From the IMG/VR virus record IMGVR_UViG_3300045996_001341, positions 1 through 46,488 of that record: a DNA stretch of 46,488 nucleotides; one strand, given 5' to 3'. Shown here one piece after another: positions 28,546-38,612 of this stretch. Made by a program: the position numbers and the translations under genes. Position 1 is the first letter of the stretch. Each line of letters starts with the position of its first letter. Source of the stretch: a virus. The notes below the pieces were generated by a model. It was not told the origin of the DNA. It ran no database searches and was given only the letters and a program-made list of their open reading frames with translations.

Positions 28546-30030
28546 ATGGCCCAGATTTATGTTGACACCGGGGGCGCAGTCGGCGCGGCAGGAACGATTG
28601 GCGATCCGCACCGTTCGCTGAATGTTGCCGAGGCGACCCTACCGGCGTCTCTGACTGAGCCATACGACGTAATCTGTGACAACACTCTCTCGACAGCCGC
28701 CGATGGCACATCGGTAGACTTCAACGGTTCGACAACCACTTCGACAAACTACGTTCACATCTATACGACCTCGAATGCCCGCCATGCGGGAGTTTGGGAC
28801 ACGTCGAAGTACCGGCTGGAGCAGGGAAGCTCGGGCTATACGATGCGGCTGTACAACCGGTATACGCGGGTGACCGGTTTGCAGATTAAGCAGTCGGGGA
28901 CAGGCGGAAGCAACCATGCCGCTCTGGGGTTCTTCGGCGGCGGCGATCACATCATTGACGCCTGCCTGATCATCACGCTGGGCGGCAGCGGTTCGGCGCA
29001 CGGGCTGTATGTGTTCAGCAATGGCGCGGGGGCAGCCGGGACGGTTAAGAACACGATCTCGTTCGGTTGCACTCAGAGCGCCTTTCATTGCTCCGCCAGC
29101 ACAAACCTTGACAACTGTACCGCTGTGTCGAGTAACTACGGCATCCGGAGAGACGGCGGGACGTGCGTTGCGAGGAACTGCTACGCGGGCGGGAATACGA
29201 CCGGCGACTTCAACGGCACGATAACCAAGACGGCGTGCGCCTCGGCAGACGCCACTGGGACGACGACCGGGATTGCGTTCAGTACCTCCAATTTCGTCAA
29301 CGTCACCCCGGGCAGCGAGGACTTCCATGTGACGTCCGGGACGAGCGTCCCGACGGCAACCCGGCTGGCGACAGCCCTGACCGACATCGACGGCGACAGC
29401 CGTACCGATCCCACCCGGGTCGGTGCCGACGAGTTTGTGTCCGGAGGGACCAACGCGACGGTCAACCTGGCGCTCTCAGAAGGCGAGGCGACCCTCTTTG
29501 AGCCGACCGTGCTGGCGGTTCGGAACGTCAGCGTTGCGCTAAGTCTCATGGAGGGCGAAGGGGCCCTGTTCGACCCCACGGTGGTAGCTGTCAACAACGC
29601 CCTGTTCGAGGCCTCGTTGCTGCTGGGTGCGGGGACCTTGTTCGCGCCGACTGTCCTGACCGGCGGCAATGTCAGCGTTGCCCTGGGGCTGCTGGAGGGC
29701 GAGGGAAGTCTTTTCGCGCCGACCGTGGCTGCCGTCCGGCATGCCTCTGTCACACCGGCCCTTATGGAGGGCCTCGGGGTCATCTACGAGCCCTCAGTCT
29801 CGACCGGCGGCAACATCCTCGTCGTCCTCGACCTGATGACCGGCCAGGGGGTTCTGTTCGAGCCTTCTGCACTTACTGTCAACCACGTAAGCGTCCCGCT
29901 CGACTTACTCGTTGGTCGTGGGCAATTGTTCGATAATATATTTAGTGCCTCTGTTAGTTCTAAGTATGTGCCCTACCCGGTCTTTTACGCGCCCTGGATC
30001 TCGGCGCACCGGTTTGGAAGGAAGCAGTAA
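28546..30030 (+). CDS. Right-handed beta-helix protein with seven C-terminal repeats
   Basis: A 494-residue protein without a signal peptide. Residues 1-300 look like a right-handed parallel beta-helix ending DGDSRTDPTRVGADEF, a common end of such folds. Residues 303-466 (29452-29943) contain seven repeats of about 23 residues with core VALxLLEGEGxLFxPTV. It is probably a tailspike, fibre or adhesion protein; the repeats may form a stalk. Confidence 0.7.
   Translation: MAQIYVDTGGAVGAAGTIGDPHRSLNVAEATLPASLTEPYDVICDNTLSTAADGTSVDFNGSTTTSTNYVHIYTTSNARHAGVWDTSKYRLEQGSSGYTMRLYNRYTRVTGLQIKQSGTGGSNHAALGFFGGGDHIIDACLIITLGGSGSAHGLYVFSNGAGAAGTVKNTISFGCTQSAFHCSASTNLDNCTAVSSNYGIRRDGGTCVARNCYAGGNTTGDFNGTITKTACASADATGTTTGIAFSTSNFVNVTPGSEDFHVTSGTSVPTATRLATALTDIDGDSRTDPTRVGADEFVSGGTNATVNLALSEGEATLFEPTVLAVRNVSVALSLMEGEGALFDPTVVAVNNALFEASLLLGAGTLFAPTVLTGGNVSVALGLLEGEGSLFAPTVAAVRHASVTPALMEGLGVIYEPSVSTGGNILVVLDLMTGQGVLFEPSALTVNHVSVPLDLLVGRGQLFDNIFSASVSSKYVPYPVFYAPWISAHRFGRKQ
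29912..29939 (+). promoter_or_regulatory. Candidate internal promoter before the fibre gene
   Basis: TTGGTC (29912-29917), a 16-base gap and TAATAT (29934-29939) make a good sigma-70-like promoter in an unusually A+T-rich patch near the end of the beta-helix gene. It could express the signal-peptide fibre genes independently. Confidence 0.35.
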
Positions 30031-31881
30031 ATGAAGCAGTTACTTCTATTGTTAGTGCTGGCCCTGCCCGGGTTCGGGCAGTTCTTTGGCGGCGGCAGTA
30101 TTCGTCTGGTCGGCAGCGACCCCACGGGGAACGCCTGCGCGGCCCGCGACGTGGTCAATTACCAGGGAACGCTGTACTCGTGCCAGGCGGGTGTGTTTGC
30201 GGTGGTGGCCGGTTCGGCGGGCCCGCCGATGGACATCAATGCGCTGACAGAGCAGACCAGCCCGGTGTTGGCCAACGACTCGGTGGCGACCTACGATGCG
30301 GCGGCGGCAGGCTTGAGGAAAGTCAAGCTGATCAACCTCCCGTTCTTGGTCAAAGCGAACAACCTGAGCGACCTGGCCAATGCGGCGACCGCCCGAACTA
30401 ACCTCGGCCTTGGGAACGTGACCAACGATGCACAGTTGAAGGCGGCAAGTAATCTGTCCGACCTGGCGAACGCCACCACGGCCCGCGACAACCTCGGGGT
30501 CGAGATCGGGGTCGATGTGCAGGCGTATCATGCCTACCTGGCCGACCTCGCGGCCCTGACGGCCACCAACGGGTACGTCCTCATGTTCAACGGGACGACA
30601 GTGGTTCGGGTCGAGATTCCGGACTGCGACGGCACGAGCGAGAAGCTGTCGTTCACGCAGGCGACCAGGACGTTTGCTTGCACGACCGACCAGACGGGCG
30701 GCGGCGGTGGAGCGACCGACTACGAGATCTCGGGCACCGGCACGGCCACCCTGGCCATCGCGGCTGGCTCGGTCGATATCAACGGGACGTATTACGGGCA
30801 CTCAGCCGCAACCGTCGAGATCACGGCAGGGACTTCGACCGGCACAGCGAAGGTCTATGTGGACCCGAACGGAGTCATGACGGTCATCGTGCCGACCGGC
30901 GTGACGACGACCTGCACCAACTGCACGTCAGCCGAGAGCGCCTCGCCTGCGTTCCCCGGCGGCAGCATCAAGCCGATTGCCAACGTGACGATCAGCTACC
31001 CGGGGTCGGGCACGAGCATCTGGAACACATCGACAGCCCAAAAGGGCACCTACTCGTTGCGGGCATTCGAACCCAGCACCGGCCTCGAATGGACCGACAG
31101 CAGCAAGGGTGCCATGAAGATCGACAGCACGGTGCTGACGACCAGCGGCGACCATGTGGTTGCCGGATCGCTCGATCACTCGGCATCGACGCGGACCAAG
31201 CCCTACCGGCAGGTGGCCAATGCGGCAGCCAGGACGACGCCCTGTACGGCGTACGAACGGGTTCTTCAGATTGACACCAACGTGGTTTATGGGTGCGCGG
31301 CAGACGGTTTGTCGTGGGCGGCAGACGGCGGCGGTGCCAGCGGCTCGATGCTCCACAACTACTACTTCCCGGCTGGCAGTGTGTACTCTTCGACGTCGTC
31401 TTACGGCGCAGGATGGGGCGCTCCGTCATCGGCTGGCGCGATTGCGACCACGACGGCGTCGGGAGCGATCAGGTACGCCTCGATGCTGTTCGAGGATGGC
31501 GTTGCAACGCGCTCGGCCTCGCTGGCGTTCCGGCTGCCGGATAACTGGGACGATTCCAAGGACGTTTCGCTTGCGCTCGACTGGGCCAACGGATCGGGGT
31601 CCGGGACCGGGATTTTTGTCTCGATCTCGACCGGCTGCACGTCGCCCGGTGATGCCGCCATCCCATCGTTCAATACCTCGCAAGATGCCACGCTGACTCC
31701 TATCTCTTCGTCCAACTGGGGCACTCACACAGTCAGCACGCTGACTGCAACCGGATGCCTGGCTGGCGACCGCATGTTCATCCTTGTCACCCGCGATCCA
31801 AACAACGTGGCCGATGATTTCGCGGGCAACATGCTCGTTCTGGGAGCAACCGTAAAAATCTATGAAGACATTACTCAGTAG
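30031..31881 (+). CDS. Tail-fibre-like protein with signal peptide
   Basis: A 616-residue protein. MKQLLLLLVLALPGFGQ is a clear Sec signal peptide. The NLSDLANAATARTNLGLG-type motif occurs twice near residues 110-155 (second copy NLSDLANATTARDNLGV), a hallmark of phage tail fibres. Ten cysteines, an even number, may form disulphides outside the cytoplasm. The C-terminal part is beta-rich and may be the receptor-binding tip. A signal peptide on a fibre is unusual. Family evidence is good; the export is predicted. Confidence 0.75.
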   Translation: MKQLLLLLVLALPGFGQFFGGGSIRLVGSDPTGNACAARDVVNYQGTLYSCQAGVFAVVAGSAGPPMDINALTEQTSPVLANDSVATYDAAAAGLRKVKLINLPFLVKANNLSDLANAATARTNLGLGNVTNDAQLKAASNLSDLANATTARDNLGVEIGVDVQAYHAYLADLAALTATNGYVLMFNGTTVVRVEIPDCDGTSEKLSFTQATRTFACTTDQTGGGGGATDYEISGTGTATLAIAAGSVDINGTYYGHSAATVEITAGTSTGTAKVYVDPNGVMTVIVPTGVTTTCTNCTSAESASPAFPGGSIKPIANVTISYPGSGTSIWNTSTAQKGTYSLRAFEPSTGLEWTDSSKGAMKIDSTVLTTSGDHVVAGSLDHSASTRTKPYRQVANAAARTTPCTAYERVLQIDTNVVYGCAADGLSWAADGGGASGSMLHNYYFPAGSVYSSTSSYGAGWGAPSSAGAIATTTASGAIRYASMLFEDGVATRSASLAFRLPDNWDDSKDVSLALDWANGSGSGTGIFVSISTGCTSPGDAAIPSFNTSQDATLTPISSSNWGTHTVSTLTATGCLAGDRMFILVTRDPNNVADDFAGNMLVLGATVKIYEDITQ

Positions 31882-34024
31882 CCTCGTTCTCGCGATTGCT
31901 CTGTCGAGCCAGAGCGCATATCACACCATCTCGGTGTGCGCCTCGGGGTGCGACTATACGGACGCCGATACGGCAGTCGATGCGGCGGCTGCCTACCAGA
32001 CCGCCACGTCCTGCATCCCGGTGTTTGTGAACCTGGCGGCTGGCGAGACGTTCGGGCGGATCACGCTGCCCAGCAAGCCGCACTCGTCGTGCGGATGGCC
32101 GGTGTACGTGCAGTCGTCCCAAATCAGTTCGCTGGCCGAAGGCGTCAGGGTCGGCCCCGGCGACGAGGTCTACATGGCCGAGGTGAGGGCCACTTCCGCC
32201 AGCGGGCTCGATGCTGTGATCATCGCGGCGTCTGGTTCGCAGTCTGATAACTGGGTGATCAGAGGTCTGGAGGTCACCGGATCGAATCAGGACTACGGGA
32301 TTTTGTTTGATGATGCGGCGTCAGGCTTGCACAAGAACATCATCGTCGACCGGGTGTACATGCACGCCGATAGCGATGCCGACGCCCCGTGGGATAACTG
32401 CATTGCCCTACTCGCGGACAAGTTCAGGATCACCAACAGCCACTTTGGCAACTGCGCCGCCAGCGTATCAGGGAACAACAAAGAATCGAAAGGGATTCTG
32501 ATCTCGGCAGGGCGGTCTGGCCTGGTCCGGAACAATCTGATTCAGTCTTACTCGATTGGTTCGCTGGTCGGCGGCGGCTCTGTCGCCCACATCGAAACTG
32601 GCCACCTTCAGAGTGACTTGCAGTTTCAAGGTAACTATTACACACGGCTAATCCGCTGGTGGCACCGTGAAGGTACCGCACCGCCGAGTGTCGGCAATGG
32701 CTGCTATGACGGCCAGTATTACAAGAACACGTCGGATGCGAACGATTCGCGGGTGTGCGTCGGGAGCGTCTGGACGGTGACCAGCGAGAGCCGCACATCG
32801 ATGTCCACCGGCCCGAAGAACGGGTTCGAGTTGAAGGCTGCGGCACGAGTTGTGGCCGAAGGCAACGTGTTCGAGAACTGCTGGCTGGATACCGCGAATC
32901 AGTCGCAACGGTGCGCCGTCATCATCATGAATCTGTCGCCCAACGACTACTGGAGCACGATCAAGAATGTGACCTTCAGATACAACCGGGCCAAGAAGTA
33001 CGAGGCCTCGTGGGTTCTCGGTTTGCCGATTGCCGACTATGTGTTCAACGCGCACCACAGGAACATCACAATCACGAACAACCTTCTGACCAATGCCCGC
33101 AATGCGCTGCTGGCCTATAGCAACACCGGCGGCGGAGTCGATGGTTCGGCAACCGGCGGCACGGTGACCCAGAAGGTCAAAGAGTTATTCATCGGGCACA
33201 ACACCTATGCGATTGACGACAACACGGTGCTCGGGTCACAGGTCACCGGGAGCACCTACACGCTCGATGTGAGTTCGACCGGAGTAATCGACGGGACGCT
33301 CGAAATCGTCCAGCACTCGAACATCCTGCCGTTCTATGCGCGGGGTGTGTCGCGCTCGGGGGCGCAGGCTGGTCTGTGTCTGCACGCGCAGGCGAACATT
33401 GGCGTTGTGAGCCCGGTGGTGACGAACCTATCTGGCATCGGCTCGGTTCACTGGCGGAATGACCTGTACGTCAACAACTACATCTCTTCCTACGCCGCCC
33501 CCACCATCGATGACGCCATGTCGGACATCTGTTCCGGCAGCCATACCAAGTTCCGGTCGCCGTCCACTGGTCGCAACCCGTCCATGTGGAGCGGCTACAA
33601 CACCAACGCTGACGTGTTCACCGACGCCGCTGGCGACAACTTCAGGCCGCTCTCGGGCGTCCTGTCGGCAACCTACGGGCTCGACGGCGGGCCCATCGGA
33701 GCAGACATCGATGCGGTCGAGGTGGCCACCGCGCACACCGAAGCCGGGACGCATAATCCATGGTTCGATATGTCCATCAGGAAGGTCGTTCCGACGTCCG
33801 ACGGTGCCGAGATCCACATCGTCAAGCCCACGAGCGGCTCTTGCACGGTGACCGTGGACACCAATCGCGCCTTCGACAGCGACCTCGGGACCGACTCGCC
33901 GGTAACCTCGGGCCGGACTCTTGTGGTGACCGTGTCGGGGCTCAATGCGAAGACGGCCTACTACGCCAAGGTGGACTGCGACGGCTACCCCCGCGAGACA
34001 GATATGTGGATCACCCTTCCGTGA
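31862..34024 (+). CDS. Tailspike-like parallel beta-helix protein with signal peptide
   Basis: A 720-residue protein beginning MKTLLSSLVLAIALSSQSAY, a Sec-type signal peptide, overlapping the previous gene by 20 bases. The long middle region is right-handed beta-helix-like (repeated N/G/I-rich turns, NITITNNLLTNARNALL), and the end (residues about 635-720) is an FN3-like sandwich. Fourteen cysteines, an even number. It could cleave or bind surface polysaccharide; no catalytic triad can be confirmed by eye. The terminase begins in its stop codon. Confidence 0.7.
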   Translation: MKTLLSSLVLAIALSSQSAYHTISVCASGCDYTDADTAVDAAAAYQTATSCIPVFVNLAAGETFGRITLPSKPHSSCGWPVYVQSSQISSLAEGVRVGPGDEVYMAEVRATSASGLDAVIIAASGSQSDNWVIRGLEVTGSNQDYGILFDDAASGLHKNIIVDRVYMHADSDADAPWDNCIALLADKFRITNSHFGNCAASVSGNNKESKGILISAGRSGLVRNNLIQSYSIGSLVGGGSVAHIETGHLQSDLQFQGNYYTRLIRWWHREGTAPPSVGNGCYDGQYYKNTSDANDSRVCVGSVWTVTSESRTSMSTGPKNGFELKAAARVVAEGNVFENCWLDTANQSQRCAVIIMNLSPNDYWSTIKNVTFRYNRAKKYEASWVLGLPIADYVFNAHHRNITITNNLLTNARNALLAYSNTGGGVDGSATGGTVTQKVKELFIGHNTYAIDDNTVLGSQVTGSTYTLDVSSTGVIDGTLEIVQHSNILPFYARGVSRSGAQAGLCLHAQANIGVVSPVVTNLSGIGSVHWRNDLYVNNYISSYAAPTIDDAMSDICSGSHTKFRSPSTGRNPSMWSGYNTNADVFTDAAGDNFRPLSGVLSATYGLDGGPIGADIDAVEVATAHTEAGTHNPWFDMSIRKVVPTSDGAEIHIVKPTSGSCTVTVDTNRAFDSDLGTDSPVTSGRTLVVTVSGLNAKTAYYAKVDCDGYPRETDMWITLP

Positions 34025-35751
34025 CAGAGCGCGAGATACAGCTTCGTAAGGAGGGCCGCCACAAGGCCCGCACCGACCTAATGTGGCTCTGCCACAACAT
34101 TCTCGACATGAAGAAGATCGTGCCGCATGTTCACGGGCCGATCATTCAGACCCTCCAGACCTTTGACAGGTGGCAAGGCGAGGACAAGTGGAACGCGACC
34201 ACCAAGTCGTTTTTCTACGAGCCCATCTCGCCGGACCCGGTCGATGTGATCCAGGACGGAGACTTGCGGCGCAGGCTGATCCTGGCCCCACGCGGCTGGT
34301 ACAAGACCTCGCTGAACGTGATCGCGCACACGATCCAGTGGCTGCTGAACTATCCCGACGCCACCATCCTGATCATGCACGCCAGCCAGGAGACAGCAGA
34401 GCAGATGTTGGGTCTGGTCAAGCACCACTTTCACCACAACAAGGTGATGCGGTACTTCTTTCCGGAGTTCTGTGCCCCAGAGAAGTCGAAAGAGTTCGGG
34501 ACCCAGAGCCAGTTCAACATTCCGGCTCGGCGGCGGTACACGACCGCCCCCAGTGTCTCAGTGGCCGGTATCGAGTCGGTGCGAACGGGTATGCACTACC
34601 ACGTCATCAAGTTCACCGACATCGTTGATGTCAAGAATTCGACGACCAAGGAACAGTGCGAAAAGATTATCTATGCGTACGGCATGGCCAGGAACCTGCT
34701 CATCGGGCCCAGTTACTGGATCGATGTCGAGGGGACGCGGTATAACTTCTCGGATCTCTATGGCCGAATCGTGGACGAATGGGAAGCGGTTGAAAAACCC
34801 GGCTCGACCAAGAAGCACACCTTCAAGTGCTTCACCATGGGCTGCTTCAAGAAGGACGTGCGCGGGACCAAGGAGCAGGAAGAGTACACCCCGGATGAAC
34901 TCTCGATGCCGTACCTGCTGGACGCCGACGGCAACCCCATCAGCCGCTTTCCCGAAGAGTTCCCGTACGAGGCCCTGATCAACCTGCGCGACGACCCGGT
35001 GACCGGTGAGCAACTCTTTGCCTCGCAGCAATTAAACAACCCGGTCGAAACCGAGAACGTCATCTTCGGAATCAAGGACATCAAATGGAAGACCGAGGAC
35101 GAACTCAAGAAAATCCCGATCCTCTACTACCAGACCACCGTTGACCTGGCCGAGACGGCCAACAAGCGGTCGGACTATACGGCCATCACGACCGTTGGCG
35201 TCGACCGGATGAACCGCCGGTACGTTGTAGACATCCGCCACGGGAAGTTCCTCCCCGACCGGATTGTCGATCACATCTTCGACGTCCAGCAGAAATGGCG
35301 ACCGGTCAAAATCAAGGTCGAAGAAACGGGCTTCACCCGGGGCCTCAAGCCGACCATCGACCGGCGGATTCAGATGACCGGCATCCGGCCCAACTTCGAC
35401 TGGCTCCAGCGGGACACCCAAATCGCCAAAGTGGACCGGATCATGTCGCTTCAGCCGTGGTTTCGGAACGGCCTTATCTTCTTCGCCTCGGCCCTGGACG
35501 AGCACGTCAGGGAACAAATCAAGCACGAGCTTACCCGGTTCCCCAAATACATGCACGACGACATACTCGATACCCTGGCCGACCAGTTCCAGGGCGAACA
35601 GGTCTTCGGGCCGGTCAAAGAGGAGCCCTCTATGCAGCAGATGCTTCTCTTCGCCCGCAACCACATGCTGACTAAGATGGAAGAGCACAGCCGTATTTAC
35701 GGCACTTCGGACGAACAATCTAACTCTGCGTGGTCCGGACTGGGCCAGTAA
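34021..35751 (+). CDS. terL: Terminase large subunit
   Basis: A 576-residue packaging motor from GTG at 34021, overlapping the upstream stop (GTGA). The ATPase domain has an atypical Walker A (APRGWYKTS, about residues 89-97) after RLIL and an acidic strand (VIKFTDIVD). The nuclease domain is RNase H-like: TTVDLAET, then VEETGF, then HDDILDTLADQF give the metal-binding acids. Together they cut concatemers and drive DNA into the capsid through the portal encoded next. No recognisable small subunit adjoins it. Confidence 0.9.
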   Translation: MTEREIQLRKEGRHKARTDLMWLCHNILDMKKIVPHVHGPIIQTLQTFDRWQGEDKWNATTKSFFYEPISPDPVDVIQDGDLRRRLILAPRGWYKTSLNVIAHTIQWLLNYPDATILIMHASQETAEQMLGLVKHHFHHNKVMRYFFPEFCAPEKSKEFGTQSQFNIPARRRYTTAPSVSVAGIESVRTGMHYHVIKFTDIVDVKNSTTKEQCEKIIYAYGMARNLLIGPSYWIDVEGTRYNFSDLYGRIVDEWEAVEKPGSTKKHTFKCFTMGCFKKDVRGTKEQEEYTPDELSMPYLLDADGNPISRFPEEFPYEALINLRDDPVTGEQLFASQQLNNPVETENVIFGIKDIKWKTEDELKKIPILYYQTTVDLAETANKRSDYTAITTVGVDRMNRRYVVDIRHGKFLPDRIVDHIFDVQQKWRPVKIKVEETGFTRGLKPTIDRRIQMTGIRPNFDWLQRDTQIAKVDRIMSLQPWFRNGLIFFASALDEHVREQIKHELTRFPKYMHDDILDTLADQFQGEQVFGPVKEEPSMQQMLLFARNHMLTKMEEHSRIYGTSDEQSNSAWSGLGQ

Positions 35752-35779
35752 CTTGCTATCCTGTTAGTAGCAGGTGTAA

Positions 35780-37750
35780 GTGCCGCAGGAAGTAATACCA
35801 GAGCAGTTACAAACGGTCGATCTCGAAGACGCCCCGTACCGGTGGAATACACCGGAGGACTATGTTGCGCTCGAACTGGTCAACCGGACGTTCAGGCAGT
35901 ACGAGAACGGGCGTCGTTCGCACGACCAGCGTTGGCAGGTTGCCGACCGTCTCTACCACGGCTACGTCGAGAAGAGGTACTGGGAGGGGACCAACCGGGA
36001 GCGGGCCAACCTGGCCGTCCCAATCGTCTACGATCAGGTCGAGAGCGCGTTTCCGATCATCACCGAGGCACTCTTCGAGCACTACCCGACCTTCTTTGAC
36101 GTGGTGCCAGAACCGGGCACTTCGCCCGCCGAGGCCGACCAGCAGAGGAACCTTCTGGCAGCCTTCTTTGAGCAGCCGTTTGATGCGTCCGGGCTTAATG
36201 CCATTGCCGAGATGTCGCTGGCTGTCAAGCAGCAACTTCAATACGGCGACGGCATTGTCGAGTTGGCCTGGGATTTCGGACTTAAACGCCCAGTAATCGA
36301 ATGGGTCGATGTCAGGGACATTTTCCTCGATCCGCAAATCCCAGGTCCGGTTATCGATTGGTCGCCAGCGGTGATCCACCGGCAGAAGCTGTCGGTCGAG
36401 CGGTTGAGAGAGTTGAGAGGCGTCGAAGGGGTCAACATTCCGCCGGACGTCATCCTGAACCACCTGGCCAAGCGCCGAACGACCACGGCCAGCGAACAGA
36501 CCAAGATGATGGCGGCAGCGGCCCGAAAGGAACGCCTCGACCTCCTGGAACTCAAGCCGGACCCCCGGCACCAGGAAGTCGACGTGTTGAGATACTGGGC
36601 CGACGACCGGCTGATCTGGGTCCTGGGCGGGGTCTGGGTCGCGGTCAACCAGCCGAACCCGTATGGCTTCAAACCGTACTGCAAGGCCCCGCTGACGGTC
36701 GTCACCGGCAGACCTTACGGGATGTCCCTGCCGGACGTCCTCGAAGGCGACCAGAAGTATGCCCAGGGCATCCGAAACGCACGCCTGGACAACCTGAACT
36801 TGTCCCTGATGCCGCCCAGAAAGCGGGTCGGCGGCGGCATTACCTCGCCGTCCAAGATCGCGTGGCGGCCCGGGCTGATTGACGAAGTCTCCAAAGCCGA
36901 CGAATCGGACGTCTACCGGGTCGAAAATGTGACCGCTGACGCCTATCGCGAGGAGCAGATTATCCACGCGGGCGCGGCCAAGCGCACTGGCGTCTCAGAA
37001 ATGGTCCAGTCGGGCGTTCCGACCCCCTCGAACGCCAACCGTTCGGCCACTGGAGTCTCGGCGCAGCAGCAAAATGTCTCGCGGCGGCTCAAGACAGCCG
37101 TGAAGAACTTCGAAGATTTCCTCATCGTCCCGCTGTTGTACAAGATGCGCCGGATGATGCAGCAGTATGCGCCCGAACAGCTTGAGGCTGTGGCCCCTAC
37201 GGGCGAGTCATTGTCGATCCACAAGGCCACTTTGGACCGCCCGGTCAAGTTTGTCATGCAGGCGGCCAGCCGAATGGTCGCCCGGGACCGGCTGGGGATG
37301 TTCCTGCCGACTATTTCGCAGCTTCTGTTCAACGACGTAGTCTCCAAACAGGCCCAAATGCAGGGCAAAACGGTCGATTTTGGAGAATTTAACCGATTTT
37401 TCCACGATGCGACCGGAACTTCGCGGATTTACAACTTCTTCCGCGACATGACGCCCGAAGAGCAGCAGAAGGCCGCCCAACCGGACCCCGAAACGATGGC
37501 CCAGATGCAGATGCAGGAGCAGTCCAACCAGACCAGGCTCCAAATGGGCCAGATGAAGGCCCAAACGGACCTCATGAAGATCCTTCAGGAGGGTGCGGCC
37601 ATGGGCGAGAAGTCGGCAGTCGAGGTTTTGAAGCTTTTGGGAGGCAGCAGTGGAGCTAACGCTGGAGCAGAGGCGGGCAATAGCCAGTCTGGCAACCGTC
37701 CCGGGGTACGAGGCAGTTCTTCAGGCAGTAATGGACGCAGCAAAAAGTGA
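35780..37750 (+). CDS. Portal protein
   Basis: A 656-residue protein from GTG at 35780. It has the length, order and style of podovirus portals: an N-terminal polar part, SYRQLYHGYVEKRYWEG-like region, long helices, then a flexible Gln/Met-rich and Gly/Ser/Asn-rich tail. It follows the large terminase and precedes the scaffold-like and capsid genes. As a dodecamer it would form the DNA entry channel at one capsid vertex. The call rests on size and context as well as general sequence pattern. Confidence 0.85.
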   Translation: MPQEVIPEQLQTVDLEDAPYRWNTPEDYVALELVNRTFRQYENGRRSHDQRWQVADRLYHGYVEKRYWEGTNRERANLAVPIVYDQVESAFPIITEALFEHYPTFFDVVPEPGTSPAEADQQRNLLAAFFEQPFDASGLNAIAEMSLAVKQQLQYGDGIVELAWDFGLKRPVIEWVDVRDIFLDPQIPGPVIDWSPAVIHRQKLSVERLRELRGVEGVNIPPDVILNHLAKRRTTTASEQTKMMAAAARKERLDLLELKPDPRHQEVDVLRYWADDRLIWVLGGVWVAVNQPNPYGFKPYCKAPLTVVTGRPYGMSLPDVLEGDQKYAQGIRNARLDNLNLSLMPPRKRVGGGITSPSKIAWRPGLIDEVSKADESDVYRVENVTADAYREEQIIHAGAAKRTGVSEMVQSGVPTPSNANRSATGVSAQQQNVSRRLKTAVKNFEDFLIVPLLYKMRRMMQQYAPEQLEAVAPTGESLSIHKATLDRPVKFVMQAASRMVARDRLGMFLPTISQLLFNDVVSKQAQMQGKTVDFGEFNRFFHDATGTSRIYNFFRDMTPEEQQKAAQPDPETMAQMQMQEQSNQTRLQMGQMKAQTDLMKILQEGAAMGEKSAVEVLKLLGGSSGANAGAEAGNSQSGNRPGVRGSSSGSNGRSKK

Positions 37751-37907
37751 ATCGATGCGCCAGTTGCGCCTGATTGGCGATATGGAGCGGACTTATGGCA
37801 CGGCGGTCGAACTTAGGACCATCGATGTCCTGTCAGAAAGACTTCGGAGCCTACCGAAGGAGTTAGTAAGAGAGCTACAGGAAGAAGGAGATCAGATTTA
37901 TGGATAA
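37650..37907 (+). CDS. Small protein overlapping the portal end
   Basis: An 85-residue helical protein from GTG at 37650 with GGGAGG upstream. It overlaps the low-complexity portal tail by 101 bases and the next gene by eight. MELTLEQRRAIASLATVPGYEAVLQAV is natural-looking helix. It fills what would otherwise be a gap; no family recognised. Confidence 0.6.
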   Translation: MELTLEQRRAIASLATVPGYEAVLQAVMDAAKSESMRQLRLIGDMERTYGTAVELRTIDVLSERLRSLPKELVRELQEEGDQIYG

Positions 37908-38604
37908 CGAGTTTCTAAAGCAGGCGCTTGGCGAACTGAGCGACGAGGATATTCAGACTTTGCTGGCGGAATTCGGCGGCGGCAAGCCGGACGAGAAACC
38001 GGTCGAAAAGGCAGCCCCCGTGGTCGATGAGAACCGGCTGGCCGACTCGGTGGCCGACAAGCTGGTCCAAAAGGCCAACAAGGAGCCCCGGCAGGCCCCC
38101 GCGCCCGAACCGGTCGAGTTTGACCAGGATCAATACGCCAAGCTTCTCGTTAAGGACGCCCGCAAGGCGCAGCAGTATCTCGAACAGGCGACCTATGGGG
38201 TGGCCGTCGGGCAGTTGGTCCCGGCCCTTGTGGCAGGTATGGCGGGCCTCGTGTCCAAGGTCCAGGAACTCGAACGGGGCTCGTTCAACTCGCAGGTCCC
38301 CGAATACGCCAACCCGGAAACCAGGGCCGTCATCGAAGCCGTAATGGCCGAGAACGGATGGGAGCCCTCCAGCCGGAACCTCCAGAACGCCGTCGCGATT
38401 GCTCGTGGTACTGGCCGACTGGAAGCCTCCGAAGAGCCCGCTCGGCGCTCGGGTCCTCCTCCGCGTCTCCCCCGGGCCAAAGGCCAGGAGATCCCCGAAA
38501 TGACCGAAGAAGCGATCCTCGACCGGGCCGCCAAGATGTCCGACGAGGAGTTGGAGAACTTTCTCCTCCGCGCCGGTGTCATCCAGGGGCGGCATTTGAC
38601 GTAA
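37900..38604 (+). CDS. Scaffold-like protein
   Basis: A 234-residue acidic, helical protein with Pro/Ala/Glu-rich linkers directly before the capsid gene. That composition and place are typical of capsid scaffolds, which guide assembly and leave before packaging. No protease motif is visible. Confidence 0.7.
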   Translation: MDNEFLKQALGELSDEDIQTLLAEFGGGKPDEKPVEKAAPVVDENRLADSVADKLVQKANKEPRQAPAPEPVEFDQDQYAKLLVKDARKAQQYLEQATYGVAVGQLVPALVAGMAGLVSKVQELERGSFNSQVPEYANPETRAVIEAVMAENGWEPSSRNLQNAVAIARGTGRLEASEEPARRSGPPPRLPRAKGQEIPEMTEEAILDRAAKMSDEELENFLLRAGVIQGRHLT

Positions 38605-38612
38605 GAAAGTTT

